A stretch of DNA of 64,000 nucleotides from an uncultured Lachnospiraceae bacterium (GCA_910583835.1 CAJTYM010000008.1:1-64000), one strand, 5' to 3'. Counted from the stretch's first letter, positions 25,616 to 34,569 are shown. The notes: generated by a model from the letters alone, not told the origin. A program made the numbers and translations.

Positions 25616-28369
25616 ATGGCAGATCCATTATTTCCCAATCCCCACCCCGAGGAACCGTTTCGGGAGCCGGTTGCCAAACTGGCGAAAATGATAACAGACA
25701 GAATCCCCATTGTGCTGGGGCTGGAGAAAATAAGCAAAGATTCCCCGGAATACATCGGGCTTTGCGCCATCTGTACCGATGAGATGGCAGAAATTGCCAT
25801 GAAAATGGGCAAGCGCAAGCCCCGCACATTGGAGGATATGGTAAGGCTCACTGGCAAGGACAAAGCGTACCTGGAGGATATCTTGCAGAAAATGTCCGTA
25901 AATGGGCTGATTGAATATAACTGGGAGAATCCCCAGCATGAGAAGCAGTATGTATTGCCCATGTTTGTGCCGGGCAGCGCGGAGTTTGCCAATATGAATG
26001 CGGACCTGCTAAAAGAGCATCCGGAGATGGGACGCTTTTTTGAGCGCATGAGCCGTCTACCTTTGGAGAAGGTTACGCCAATGGTACCGCCGGGTGGAGC
26101 TGGAATCGGTATGCATGTGATTCCGGTGGAAAAAGCCATTGAGATGGAGAACCAATCTGTCTCGGTAGAGCACATTTCCCATTGGCTGGATAAATATGAT
26201 GGAAAATATGCGGCAAGTCCCTGTTCCTGCCGCCGTTCCCGCAAGACTTTCGAGGAAGGCTGCGGGGATGACCCGGACGGATGGTGCATTGCCGTGGGCG
26301 ATATGGCGGACTATGTGGTGGAGACCAACAAAGGCGGACGCTATATTACCAGGGAAGAAGCCTTAGAAATCATGAAGGTTGCCGAGGAGAACGGCTTTGT
26401 CCATCAGATTACGAATATTGATGGCGAGGATAAGATTTTTGCCATCTGTAACTGCAATGTGAACGTCTGCTATGCGTTGCGGACGTCCCAGCTGTTCAAT
26501 ACGCCGAACATGTCGCGTTCCGCTTATGTTGCGCATGTGAAGACAGAAAACTGCGTGGCATGCGGGCGCTGTGTGGAATACTGCCCGGCGGGCGCGGTGA
26601 AGCTGGGGCAGAAATTGTGTAAGAAAGACGGCAGCGAGGTCAGTTATCCCAAGCAGCCCCTGCCCTCCCAGGTGAAATGGGGACCGCATATGTGGACGGA
26701 GGATTACAGGGACAAGAACCGTATCAACTGCTACGATACCGGGACGGCTCCATGTAAGACGGCTTGCCCGGCGCATATTGCCGTACAGGGCTATCTGAAA
26801 ATGGCAGCGCAGGGCAGATATCAGGATGCGCTTGCCTTGATTAAGAAAGAAAATCCATTTCCGGCGGTCTGTGGGCATGTCTGCAACCGCAGATGTGAGG
26901 ATGCCTGTACAAGGGGCACGATTGACGAGGCGATTGCCATTGATGAGGTCAAACGCTTTATCGCAGAGCAGGATTTGAAAGCGGAGACAAGATATGTGCC
27001 AGGGAAAGTCGTGCCGTCCCTGAAAGGTGAATTTACGGAGAAAATCGCTATTATCGGCGGCGGTCCGGCGGGTCTGTCCTGTGCGTTCTACCTGGCGGAG
27101 AAAGGCTACCATCCGACCGTATTTGAAAAGAATCAAAAAGCCGGCGGTATGCTGGTATATGGCATCCCTTCCTTTAAGTTGGAGAAGGACGTTGTGCAGG
27201 CGGAGATAGATATCATCAAAGAGATGGGTGTGGAAATTAAGACTGGCGTAGAAGTAGGTAAGGATATTACACTGGATGAACTGCGTGCACAGGGCTACCA
27301 GGCATTCTACATAGCCATTGGCTGTCAGGGCGGCAGAAGTGCAGATATCCCAGGCGAGGATGCCGCGGGCGTGATGTCTGCCGTTGATTTCCTGCGCACT
27401 GTCGGCGAGGATGAATCTTATCAGGTAAATGGCAGGGCAGTCGTTATCGGCGGAGGAAACGTGGCAATTGACGTGGCGCGCACCAGCAGCCGCTGCGGCG
27501 CGGAAAGTGTTGCTATGTACTGTTTGGAGAGCCGGGATATTATGCCGGCATCCAAGGAGGAGATTGCAGAGGCAGAGGAAGAGGGCGTTGATATCTGCTG
27601 CGGCTGGGGTCCCAAGGAGATTCTCACCGAGAATGGCAAAGTCAAAGGCGTAGTCTTTAAGAAATGCGTTTCTGTCAACGATGCGGATGGCAAATTCAAT
27701 CCGCAGTACGATGAGCATGATACAGTTACCGTGGAGTGTGAAAATGTATTCCTTAGTATCGGGCAGAGCATTGTGTGGAAAGATTTACTGAAGGGTTCTA
27801 AGGTTGAGTTTGGCAGAGGCGGGGCAGCAGCGGCAGATTCCCTGACTTACCAGACGGCAGAGCCGGATATTTTCGTGGGCGGCGATGTCTATACGGGACC
27901 GAAATTTGCCATCGATGCCATTGCAGCCGGCAAGGAGGGCGCAGTCTCCATCCATCGGTTTGTGCAGCCGCATACCAGCATGACGATTGGGCGCAACCGC
28001 CGTCAGTTCGTGGAACTGGACAAGGAAGATATCAAGGTGGAAACGTATGATAATTCCAGCCGCCAGATACCGGGCGTGGAGGAAAGCGCAAACCGTAAGA
28101 AATCTTTCCGTGACCTCTCAAAGACGTTCACCGAGGAACAGGTGAAGAAGGAGACAGCAAGATGTTTAAGCTGCGGGGCTTCCGTGGTGGATGAAAACCG
28201 CTGTATCGGCTGTGGCGTCTGCACCACAAAATGTGAATTTGACGCTATCCACCTGTACCGGGAGAATCCCGAATGCAGCACGATGCGAAAGAGCGAGGAT
28301 AAGCTGAAATACATTCTTCCCTACGGCGCGAAGCAGGCGATAAAGATAAAATTTTCTAAGCGTTCTTAG
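25616..28369 (+). CDS. Fe-S/flavin oxidoreductase with GltD-like core
   Basis: Large soluble redox protein, 917 residues. Residues 1-120 look like a helical, winged-helix-like region, including LEDMVRLTGKDKAYLEDIL. About 200-330 is cysteine rich with CSCRR, ICNCNVNVC and the ferredoxin motif CVACGRCVEYCP. From about 375 it follows GltD/NADPH-dependent reductases: an Fe-S domain with CKTACPAHI and CGHVCNRRCEDAC, the FAD motif IIGGGPAGLSCA, a second dinucleotide motif VIGGGNVAIDVA and a GGDVYTGP segment. A C-terminal ferredoxin-like CIGCGVCTTKC closes it. It probably moves electrons between NAD(P)H and an acceptor through FAD and several clusters. The fusion is longer than GltD (about 480-500). 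It belongs to the hypB-hypA operon. Confidence 0.85.
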   Translation: MADPLFPNPHPEEPFREPVAKLAKMITDRIPIVLGLEKISKDSPEYIGLCAICTDEMAEIAMKMGKRKPRTLEDMVRLTGKDKAYLEDILQKMSVNGLIEYNWENPQHEKQYVLPMFVPGSAEFANMNADLLKEHPEMGRFFERMSRLPLEKVTPMVPPGGAGIGMHVIPVEKAIEMENQSVSVEHISHWLDKYDGKYAASPCSCRRSRKTFEEGCGDDPDGWCIAVGDMADYVVETNKGGRYITREEALEIMKVAEENGFVHQITNIDGEDKIFAICNCNVNVCYALRTSQLFNTPNMSRSAYVAHVKTENCVACGRCVEYCPAGAVKLGQKLCKKDGSEVSYPKQPLPSQVKWGPHMWTEDYRDKNRINCYDTGTAPCKTACPAHIAVQGYLKMAAQGRYQDALALIKKENPFPAVCGHVCNRRCEDACTRGTIDEAIAIDEVKRFIAEQDLKAETRYVPGKVVPSLKGEFTEKIAIIGGGPAGLSCAFYLAEKGYHPTVFEKNQKAGGMLVYGIPSFKLEKDVVQAEIDIIKEMGVEIKTGVEVGKDITLDELRAQGYQAFYIAIGCQGGRSADIPGEDAAGVMSAVDFLRTVGEDESYQVNGRAVVIGGGNVAIDVARTSSRCGAESVAMYCLESRDIMPASKEEIAEAEEEGVDICCGWGPKEILTENGKVKGVVFKKCVSVNDADGKFNPQYDEHDTVTVECENVFLSIGQSIVWKDLLKGSKVEFGRGGAAAADSLTYQTAEPDIFVGGDVYTGPKFAIDAIAAGKEGAVSIHRFVQPHTSMTIGRNRRQFVELDKEDIKVETYDNSSRQIPGVEESANRKKSFRDLSKTFTEEQVKKETARCLSCGASVVDENRCIGCGVCTTKCEFDAIHLYRENPECSTMRKSEDKLKYILPYGAKQAIKIKFSKRS

Positions 28370-28417
28370 ATGCCGGGAAGTTCAGAAAATAAAAATCAAT
28401 AGAAAAGGTCGGTTGTT

Positions 28418-28765
28418 ATGCATGAGCTTGGAGTAGTGTTTCATGTCATCAAAATAGTGGAGGAAGTTGCCGCCGAGAATCAGCTGACAGAGGTGGAATC
28501 TGTGACGCTGGAGTTGGGGGAGGTGTCTGGCGTTATTGAATCCTATCTGCAGAACTGTTGGAAATGGGCAGTGAAAAAGCGCAGCGTAATTCTCAAAAAT
28601 GCGGCATTGAAAGTAGAGACAGTTCCGGCTGTGACTTATTGTGAGGACTGCAGGAAAGTTTATGGCACAATCGAACATGGAAAAATATGTCCCTATTGTG
28701 GGAGTGCAAACACTTACCTGCAGCGAGGGAATGAATTTCAGATAAAGGAGATTAGCGCATGCTGA
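28418..28765 (+). CDS. hypA: HypA nickel metallochaperone
   Basis: Nickel-binding, zinc-containing chaperone that works with HypB; 115 residues, the family length. The N-terminal M-H-E nickel site (H2, E3) is intact. The structural zinc site is formed by C75, C78, C91 and C94 in two CxxC pairs. It follows the oxidoreductase gene by 48 bases and ends in a hairpin that overlaps its stop codon. Only hypA and hypB of the maturation set are present, separated by two redox or membrane genes rather than adjacent as in typical hyp operons. Confidence 0.93.
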   Translation: MHELGVVFHVIKIVEEVAAENQLTEVESVTLELGEVSGVIESYLQNCWKWAVKKRSVILKNAALKVETVPAVTYCEDCRKVYGTIEHGKICPYCGSANTYLQRGNEFQIKEISAC

Positions 28766-28778
28766 TCTCCTTTATCTG
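28739..28778 (+). terminator. Perfect 14-bp hairpin at the end of hypA
   Basis: CAGATAAAGGAGAT (28739-28752) pairs with ATCTCCTTTATCTG (28765-28778) around a 12-base loop that contains the hypA stop codon. There is no long U tract after it, so it may act as an inefficient terminator or a 3' stabiliser. Confidence 0.55.
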
Positions 28779-28800
28779 ATATTAGGGTTGATATGGAAGT

Positions 28801-28829
28801 TACAGTTCATTCGTCAGCCAATATGAAGA
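28801..28829 (+). repeat. Dispersed copy of the end of the 34.7-kb MITE-like element
   Basis: 29 bases that match, with three differences, the reverse complement of 34772-34800, the terminal part of the inverted-repeat element between the FadR-type regulator and the PspC gene. It is a solo end or relic of the same family. Confidence 0.6.
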
Positions 28830-28873
28830 AAAGGTTTTTACAAAGAATCCGTAAAGTGTTTGCCCATAAGGGG

Positions 28874-28953
28874 GTCATTATGGTAAAATATATCCATAGG
28901 CAGGAAAACAGGGTTTTCCGAACATGAGAGAAAGCAGATATTACCATAATGAC
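28874..28953 (+). promoter_or_regulatory. Long hairpin in the diguanylate cyclase leader
   Basis: GTCATTATGGTAA (28874-28886) is perfectly complementary to TTACCATAATGAC (28941-28953). Inside it GGAAAAC (28903-28909) pairs with GTTTTCC (28913-28919) over a three-base loop. The right arm ends where the GGAAG ribosome-binding region (28955-28959) of the next gene begins, so the structure could influence translation. Its class is unknown. Confidence 0.5.
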
Positions 28954-28967
28954 AGGAAGTGATATTT

Positions 28968-30611
28968 TTGGATAGACGCGTAATTAAAATTTATATTACA
29001 GTGCTGCTGGTTGGAATCATATATTCTCTTTTTGCATCCGTTTCCTATCAGAGCAATATCTATACCTGGGAAGAAGAGCGTGGGGTTGACAACTGGGATG
29101 ACAAGATGGAGTTGGCGAGAGAAGGGGAAACATACTATTATAAGACAACGTTGCCCCAGAATGATTTAGATGATAAGGTCATCGTATATAATACAGTACA
29201 TATGTACCTGCAAGTGAAGATTGATGAGAGAACCGTATATGAATTAAAGCCGAGTGAGGACAGCGTCATAAAAACAACGGGCTTTTGCTGGAATGTGGTA
29301 TCGCTCAACGCAGGGGATGCCGGCAAGGAGATTGTATTCCGGGTGACGCCGGCTTACAGTGACAGCAGGCCCAGGGGGAGTTTTTTGTATGGCACCTATC
29401 AAGATGTGGAGCATAATATCCTGAAAAACCAGATTTTCCGGCTTATTCTGGCGGGGATGATTGCTATCGCGGGCATTGTCATGCTGTTCTATGGCTTTTT
29501 TGTGGTGAGAAGGGGGCAGGTTGCCGAGACGATTCTGCAGTTTGCCATATTTGCCACGATGCTTGGGGTCTGGTCCATCTGTGAGACGCAGATTCTGGAC
29601 TTGTTTTTCCCCTGCAATATGGTGATTGTGTTTGTCTCCCATCTGATGCTTATGATTATGCCGATTCCGTTTGTGATGTTCCTGCGCCAGATGTACCGTA
29701 ATGGAGAACATAAGCTTTGGGACGTATGCTGCTATCTCAATTGCGTGGTGATTGTTGTGCGGGTGTTCCTGCAGGTGACGGGGCTGTTTGATTTGCGGGA
29801 GACACTGTTTCTGACGCATATATGCCTGTTGGTGTTTGTGGTCAGCATTGTGGCGATGACTATTCATGAAGTCTTAAAGAACAGGTTAACCAGGCAGATT
29901 AAGGTGAACAGCATCGGCGTGATGGTTATTTTACTAAGCACGGTACTGGAGTTGGCTATTTTCCGTTTTGGCAATAAGAGCACACCTCTGGGCAGCGCAG
30001 GCTTTTTGGTATATATTGTCGTGATGGCGATTGAAAATGTGAGCGAGTCCCGGAAATTAATGGAACAGGCAAGAGAGAGTGAGATTTACCGCAAGCTTGC
30101 ATTTACGGATGAACTGACGGGATTGTTAAACCGTACGGCGTTTACGGAGGATTTGGAGGGGCGTATCATTATTGATGAGGTAACCCAGAATGAGATTATA
30201 CAGCCAACGGTTATCTTTATGTGTGACCTGAATGACCTTAAGAAGTGCAACGATACCTATGGACATGATTATGGGGATCAGTATATTAAGATGGCTGCCG
30301 AAGTCCTAAAGAAAGTATTTGTCGATGATGACAGATGTTACCGTATTGGCGGGGATGAATTCTGCGCATGGTCGCCGGAGGTTAAGCCGGACAAAATCAA
30401 CGCCAAGCTGCGTTTTTTAGAAAAGCAGATCCAGGAGATGAGCCGCAGGGAGTTTGTCGTAAAGTTCAGCATGGCTGTGGGCTATGCGGTTTATGAGGAG
30501 AAAGAGGATTCAAACCTCTACAGTACGCTTAAGCGGGCGGATGCCATGATGTACGAGAAGAAACAGGAGTTTAAGCGGCAGCGGGCCATGGAAGAGGGAA
30601 AGCGGGGATAA
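28968..30611 (+). CDS. Membrane diguanylate cyclase (GGDEF)
   Basis: Makes c-di-GMP from two GTP; about 547 residues if started at TTG 28968, which sits 8 bases after GGAAG. A GTG at 28959 would overlap that site. Layout: TM near residues 5-22, an extracytoplasmic beta-rich domain (about 30-145), seven hydrophobic segments (about 150-360) as in 7TMR-DISM-type sensors, and a C-terminal GGDEF domain with the intact YRIGGDEF active site. The I-site RxxD expected five residues before GGDEF is not present, so product inhibition through that site is unlikely. No EAL or HD-GYP gene is adjacent. The signal is unknown. Confidence 0.88.
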   Translation: MDRRVIKIYITVLLVGIIYSLFASVSYQSNIYTWEEERGVDNWDDKMELAREGETYYYKTTLPQNDLDDKVIVYNTVHMYLQVKIDERTVYELKPSEDSVIKTTGFCWNVVSLNAGDAGKEIVFRVTPAYSDSRPRGSFLYGTYQDVEHNILKNQIFRLILAGMIAIAGIVMLFYGFFVVRRGQVAETILQFAIFATMLGVWSICETQILDLFFPCNMVIVFVSHLMLMIMPIPFVMFLRQMYRNGEHKLWDVCCYLNCVVIVVRVFLQVTGLFDLRETLFLTHICLLVFVVSIVAMTIHEVLKNRLTRQIKVNSIGVMVILLSTVLELAIFRFGNKSTPLGSAGFLVYIVVMAIENVSESRKLMEQARESEIYRKLAFTDELTGLLNRTAFTEDLEGRIIIDEVTQNEIIQPTVIFMCDLNDLKKCNDTYGHDYGDQYIKMAAEVLKKVFVDDDRCYRIGGDEFCAWSPEVKPDKINAKLRFLEKQIQEMSRREFVVKFSMAVGYAVYEEKEDSNLYSTLKRADAMMYEKKQEFKRQRAMEEGKRG

Positions 30612-30670
30612 GGATATTTAGGGAAACGGTGATTTAGCCAGTGAATCCTTAAATTTGAGGAAGGGATATT

Positions 30671-31270
30671 ATGCAGTGCAGCGATACTCTGAGTTACTAT
30701 GACAGCCATGCAGAAGAATTTTATAGAAATACAGTGGATGCTGAATTTTCGGCAATGCAAAATTTCTTTTTATCAAAGCTAAAAGCTGGCTCGCTTATAC
30801 TTGATTTTGGCTGTGGTTCCGGTCGAGATGCCAGATACTTTCTGGAACATGGATATCATGTCGATTTAATAGACGGATCTTCTGAGCTATGTAAACTGGC
30901 TGCCAGGTATACAGGAGCTAAGGTGAAAAATATGCGTTTCCAGGAACTGGCAGAAGTGGATAAATATGAAGGTATATGGGCGTGCTCGTCTATATTGCAT
31001 TTGCCATTTGAGGAACTTGCAGATGTTATGTTAAAGATGGCAGTTGCGTTGAAGAATGATGGAATTATTTATACATCTTTTAAATATGGGATGTTTGCAG
31101 GGGAAAGAAATGGGCGTTATTTTACAGATATGACTGAGGAGAAGTTTGCAGCGTTTATCAGTGGGATAGATGGTCTGGAATTAGAAGTGGAAGAACAGTG
31201 GAAAACTTCAGATGTACGACCGGGAAGAGGTGAGGAGAAATGGCTCAATCTGATTTTGCGAAAGAGATAG
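30671..31270 (+). CDS. Class I SAM-dependent methyltransferase
   Basis: 199 residues with a complete Rossmann-type methyltransferase core. Motif I LILDFGCGSGRDARYF binds SAM, an acidic D follows in VDLIDGSSE, and a post-core SSILHLPFEELADVM region is present. It resembles small-molecule (TehB/UbiE-like) rather than DNA methyltransferases; no DPPY/NPPF motif is seen. Its 3' end overlaps the helicase gene by 31 bases and both are visibly richer in A and T than their neighbours, suggesting they arrived together. The substrate is unknown. Confidence 0.82.
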   Translation: MQCSDTLSYYDSHAEEFYRNTVDAEFSAMQNFFLSKLKAGSLILDFGCGSGRDARYFLEHGYHVDLIDGSSELCKLAARYTGAKVKNMRFQELAEVDKYEGIWACSSILHLPFEELADVMLKMAVALKNDGIIYTSFKYGMFAGERNGRYFTDMTEEKFAAFISGIDGLELEVEEQWKTSDVRPGRGEEKWLNLILRKR

Positions 31271-33714
31271 AAATCAATGAAGTGCAGATAGCTCCTACGG
31301 ATGTGATGACTGGTGACAGGAACAGAAACAGATTTTTGTATTACCAGTTAAAGGCGAGCATGTTAAAGGCAAATAAGATTGATATAATTGTTTCGTTTCT
31401 TATGGAATCTGGAGTAAAAATGATTTTAAAGGATTTGAAAGCAGCTTTGGACCGTGGTGCAGAGGTGAGAATACTTACCGGAAATTATCTTGGAATTACT
31501 CAGCCTTCAGCTTTATATCTTATAAAAAAGGAATTAGGCAATCGTGTGGATTTGAGGTTTTATAATGATAAGGAACGCTCGTTTCATCCCAAATCGTATA
31601 TTTTTCATTATGAAAATGTTGGAGAAATATATATTGGTTCTTCCAATATTTCAAGGAGTGCATTGACTTCTGGAATAGAGTGGAATTATCGTTTTAGCAG
31701 TCTTGTTGATAAGAAGAACTTTACCTTGTTTTATGAGACTTTTGTTGACTTATTTCAAAACCATTCCATTGTGATTGATGAAGAAGAACTGGCAAGGTAT
31801 TCTAAAAACTGGCATAAACCAGCGGTATCGAAAGATATAGCAAAATATGATAATTTGCAAGATACTGCAGATACCAAAGTTCAATTATTGTTTCAGCCAA
31901 GGGGAGCCCAGATAGAGGCATTATTTGCTCTAGAAAACAGCAGGAAAGAAGGAGCAGCAAAAGGACTTGTACAGGCGGCAACCGGTGTGGGAAAAACATA
32001 TCTGGCAGCATTTGATTCTGCAAAATATGAGCGCGTATTATTTGTAGCCCATAGAGAGGAAATATTAAAGCAAGCGGCGGTTTCATTTAAAAATGTAAGG
32101 CATTCAGACGATTATGGGTTTTTCTGTGGGAAGCAGAAAGATACAGATAAAGCAGTGATTTTTGCGTCTGTCGCAACGCTTGGTAGAAATGAGTACTTGT
32201 CAGAAGATTTTTTTGTGCCGGACTATTTTGATTATCTGGTTATCGATGAATTTCACCATGCAGTAAATGAACAATATCAGAGAATTGTAAATTATTTTAA
32301 GCCTCAGTTTTTGCTGGGGCTTACTGCCACACCAGAAAGGCTGGATGGAAAAAATATTTATGAAATCTGCGATTATAATGTCCCATATGAAATTTCATTG
32401 AAAGAGGCAATTAATAAAGGTCTGCTGGTTCCATTTCATTATTATGGGATTTATGATGAGACAGATTATTCATCATTGCATATTGTAAGAGGTCACTATG
32501 ACGAAAAAGAATTGAATGAGACTTATATCGGAAATGTAAGGCGATATGATTTAATTTATAAGTACTATACAAAATATCGGTCAAAAAGAGCGCTTGGCTT
32601 TTGTTGTTCCAGGCTTCATGCGGAGGAGATGGCGAGAGAATTTTGTAAACGAGGTATCAATTCTGTTGCAGTATATAGTAATTCCAATGGTGAGTTTTCA
32701 GAAGATAGGGATAAGGCAATTGAGAAATTAAAGAATCAGGAAATAAAAGTGATTTTTTCGGTGGATATGTTTAATGAAGGGGTAGATATAGCCGTGCTTG
32801 ACATGGTTATGTTTCTGAGACCCACGGAGTCTCCAATTGTATTTCTGCAACAGCTTGGGCGTGGACTTCGTACCAGTAAAGGGAAAGAATATCTAAATGT
32901 CCTGGACTTTATTGGAAATTATGAGAGAGCTGGAAGAGCCCCTTTGCTATTAAGCGGTGATAAGAATTTTGACGAAAGAGCGAGTTGTTATGATATAGAA
33001 TATCCTGATGATTGTATTGTGGATTTTGATATGCGCCTGATAGATTTGTTTAAAGAATTAAATAAGAAATCCTTAACAGTAAAAGCGCGGATTAAACAGG
33101 AGTTTTACAGAGTGAAGGAATTGTTAGATGGTAAAGTTCCTACACGAATGGAACTGTTTACTTATATGGACAGCGATGTATATCAAGATTGTATCAGGCG
33201 CGCTAAGGAGAATCCATTCCGACGATATATGGAATTCCTGAGTGAAATGCATGAACTGTCTGTGGATGAAAATAAGGTATATTCTGGAATAGGAAGGGAA
33301 TTTTTATCACTGATTGAAACTACTGACATGCAGAAGGTATATAAGATGCCAATTCTTTATAGCTTTTATAATTCAGGCAATGTGCGCATGGCAGTTACAG
33401 ACGGTGAAGTATTGGTAGCCTGGAAAAAATTTTTTGATAATGGGACAAATTGGAAAGACTTTGCAGCAGATATAACGTATGCTGAGTATAAAGCTATGTC
33501 GGATAAGCAGCATCTGAGCAAGGCAAAAAATATGCCTATTAAATTTTTGAAAGCCTCAGGCAAAGGCTTTTTTGTTGATAAAGAAGGATATGCCCTTGCG
33601 ATTAGGGATGACTTGCAAGGAATAATAAGCAATGAAGCTTTTCGGAACCATATGAAAGATATTTTGGAATATCGTACGATGGAGTATTATCGAAGGAGAT
33701 ATACTGGAGAATAG
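31240..33714 (+). CDS. PLD-domain SF2 helicase
   Basis: 824 residues. An N-terminal phospholipase D-like domain (about 1-190) has the half-HKD motif HPKSY...GSSNIS, a nuclease-type active site if dimeric. A superfamily 2 helicase follows with ATGVGKT (Walker A), VIDEFHHAV (DEFH box), LTATPERLDG and the C-terminal QQLGRGLRT motif VI. The last about 250 residues resemble the DUF3427-type extension. It starts at ATG 31240 after GTGAGGAG, inside the end of the methyltransferase gene. Such fusions are found in genomic islands and are suspected to act on foreign or damaged DNA; no activity can be claimed from sequence. Confidence 0.85.
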   Translation: MAQSDFAKEIEINEVQIAPTDVMTGDRNRNRFLYYQLKASMLKANKIDIIVSFLMESGVKMILKDLKAALDRGAEVRILTGNYLGITQPSALYLIKKELGNRVDLRFYNDKERSFHPKSYIFHYENVGEIYIGSSNISRSALTSGIEWNYRFSSLVDKKNFTLFYETFVDLFQNHSIVIDEEELARYSKNWHKPAVSKDIAKYDNLQDTADTKVQLLFQPRGAQIEALFALENSRKEGAAKGLVQAATGVGKTYLAAFDSAKYERVLFVAHREEILKQAAVSFKNVRHSDDYGFFCGKQKDTDKAVIFASVATLGRNEYLSEDFFVPDYFDYLVIDEFHHAVNEQYQRIVNYFKPQFLLGLTATPERLDGKNIYEICDYNVPYEISLKEAINKGLLVPFHYYGIYDETDYSSLHIVRGHYDEKELNETYIGNVRRYDLIYKYYTKYRSKRALGFCCSRLHAEEMAREFCKRGINSVAVYSNSNGEFSEDRDKAIEKLKNQEIKVIFSVDMFNEGVDIAVLDMVMFLRPTESPIVFLQQLGRGLRTSKGKEYLNVLDFIGNYERAGRAPLLLSGDKNFDERASCYDIEYPDDCIVDFDMRLIDLFKELNKKSLTVKARIKQEFYRVKELLDGKVPTRMELFTYMDSDVYQDCIRRAKENPFRRYMEFLSEMHELSVDENKVYSGIGREFLSLIETTDMQKVYKMPILYSFYNSGNVRMAVTDGEVLVAWKKFFDNGTNWKDFAADITYAEYKAMSDKQHLSKAKNMPIKFLKASGKGFFVDKEGYALAIRDDLQGIISNEAFRNHMKDILEYRTMEYYRRRYTGE

Positions 33715-33752
33715 TCCTGTCGTATAAATATTATCGAAGCCCAAACAGCCCT

Positions 33753-34460
33753 TCAGTCATAATAGATTTTGCGGTTCCCATCTATGCTTTCCCGCACTGA
33801 TTTCTGTATCCAGGAAGCAGCTCCCTGGGAATCGCGGTTCTTGATATAGGTGAAAAGCCTGTAATTATTTTCATACAATGCTTCGATTCCGTACAACAGG
33901 CAGAAACGTTCCCACAGGGTGGTGATTGCCACCTTGAAAGAACAGAAGATGAGCGGAATCAGTGTGTTCCCTGAGAAGATGGCAAATTCGTGCTGGAATT
34001 CATAAGCGGCTTCCACAGCTTCTTCTACGGATGGGGCAGTCCTGAGCTGTTCAATGATTTCTGCCAGGACATCAATCTCTTCATCGGTGATATGGGTTTC
34101 GCATAGCTCTGCTGCCAAGGTGTCCAAAGCTATCCGCACTTCCAGGATGGAGCGGATTTCTTCTGCCCTAAGACGTCCGCCGTTGTAGTTCATGATGGCA
34201 AGCAGGGTGTCTGCCGTGCCATTTCTGCGGTAGTCGGCAACGTATGTGCCGCTGCGTGGTTTTACCACCAGAAATCCCTTCTTCTCCAAATCAGAAATGC
34301 CGCCGTTTACAACCGAGCGGCTGACCTGCATGGATTCAGCAAGCTGGCGTTCTGGAGGGAGTTTCTCGCCTACGGCAAGCCTGCCGGATAAAATCATGTG
34401 TTCTAATTGTTCTACGAATAGTTCCCTCAAGGAGGGGGAGCTGATTTTTTGAAATTCCAT
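33753..34460 (-). CDS. FadR-type GntR transcriptional regulator
   Basis: DNA-binding repressor, 235 residues. The winged helix (about 10-75) has the GntR signature: LPPERQLAESMQVSRSVV followed by LEKKGFLVVKPRSGTYV. The C-terminal all-helical effector domain (FCD) carries ILEVRIALDTLAAEL and an EFQHEFAIFSGN segment that supplies the usual metal or acid-binding residues. It has its own sigma-A promoter and is convergent with the helicase. The genes it controls and its effector, usually a carboxylic acid in this family, are not evident from its neighbours. Confidence 0.9.
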   Translation of the reverse strand: MEFQKISSPSLRELFVEQLEHMILSGRLAVGEKLPPERQLAESMQVSRSVVNGGISDLEKKGFLVVKPRSGTYVADYRRNGTADTLLAIMNYNGGRLRAEEIRSILEVRIALDTLAAELCETHITDEEIDVLAEIIEQLRTAPSVEEAVEAAYEFQHEFAIFSGNTLIPLIFCSFKVAITTLWERFCLLYGIEALYENNYRLFTYIKNRDSQGAASWIQKSVRESIDGNRKIYYD

Positions 34461-34569
34461 ATGGGCTCCTTATGTGGCTGATGGTAGGATAATCTTTTTA
34501 GGTCATGTGTAGCTTGCTGCGGGGTATTTGACGGAATGTCCGGTTGTTTCCACGACTTTTACAGTATCC

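Noticed and set aside
26363..27718. 451-codon open frame on the minus strand
   Set aside because: It lies wholly opposite the oxidoreductase gene, whose Cys, FAD and NAD motifs prove the plus strand; it has no recognisable domain.
23784..28765. Remnant of a standard hydrogenase maturation operon
   Set aside because: All four genes are intact, tightly ordered and behind a perfect promoter, so decay of a larger hyp operon is not the simplest reading.
30671..31270. DNA adenine or cytosine methyltransferase of a restriction system
   Set aside because: No DPPY, NPPF or PC motif and no specificity domain; it fits a small-molecule-type methyltransferase better.
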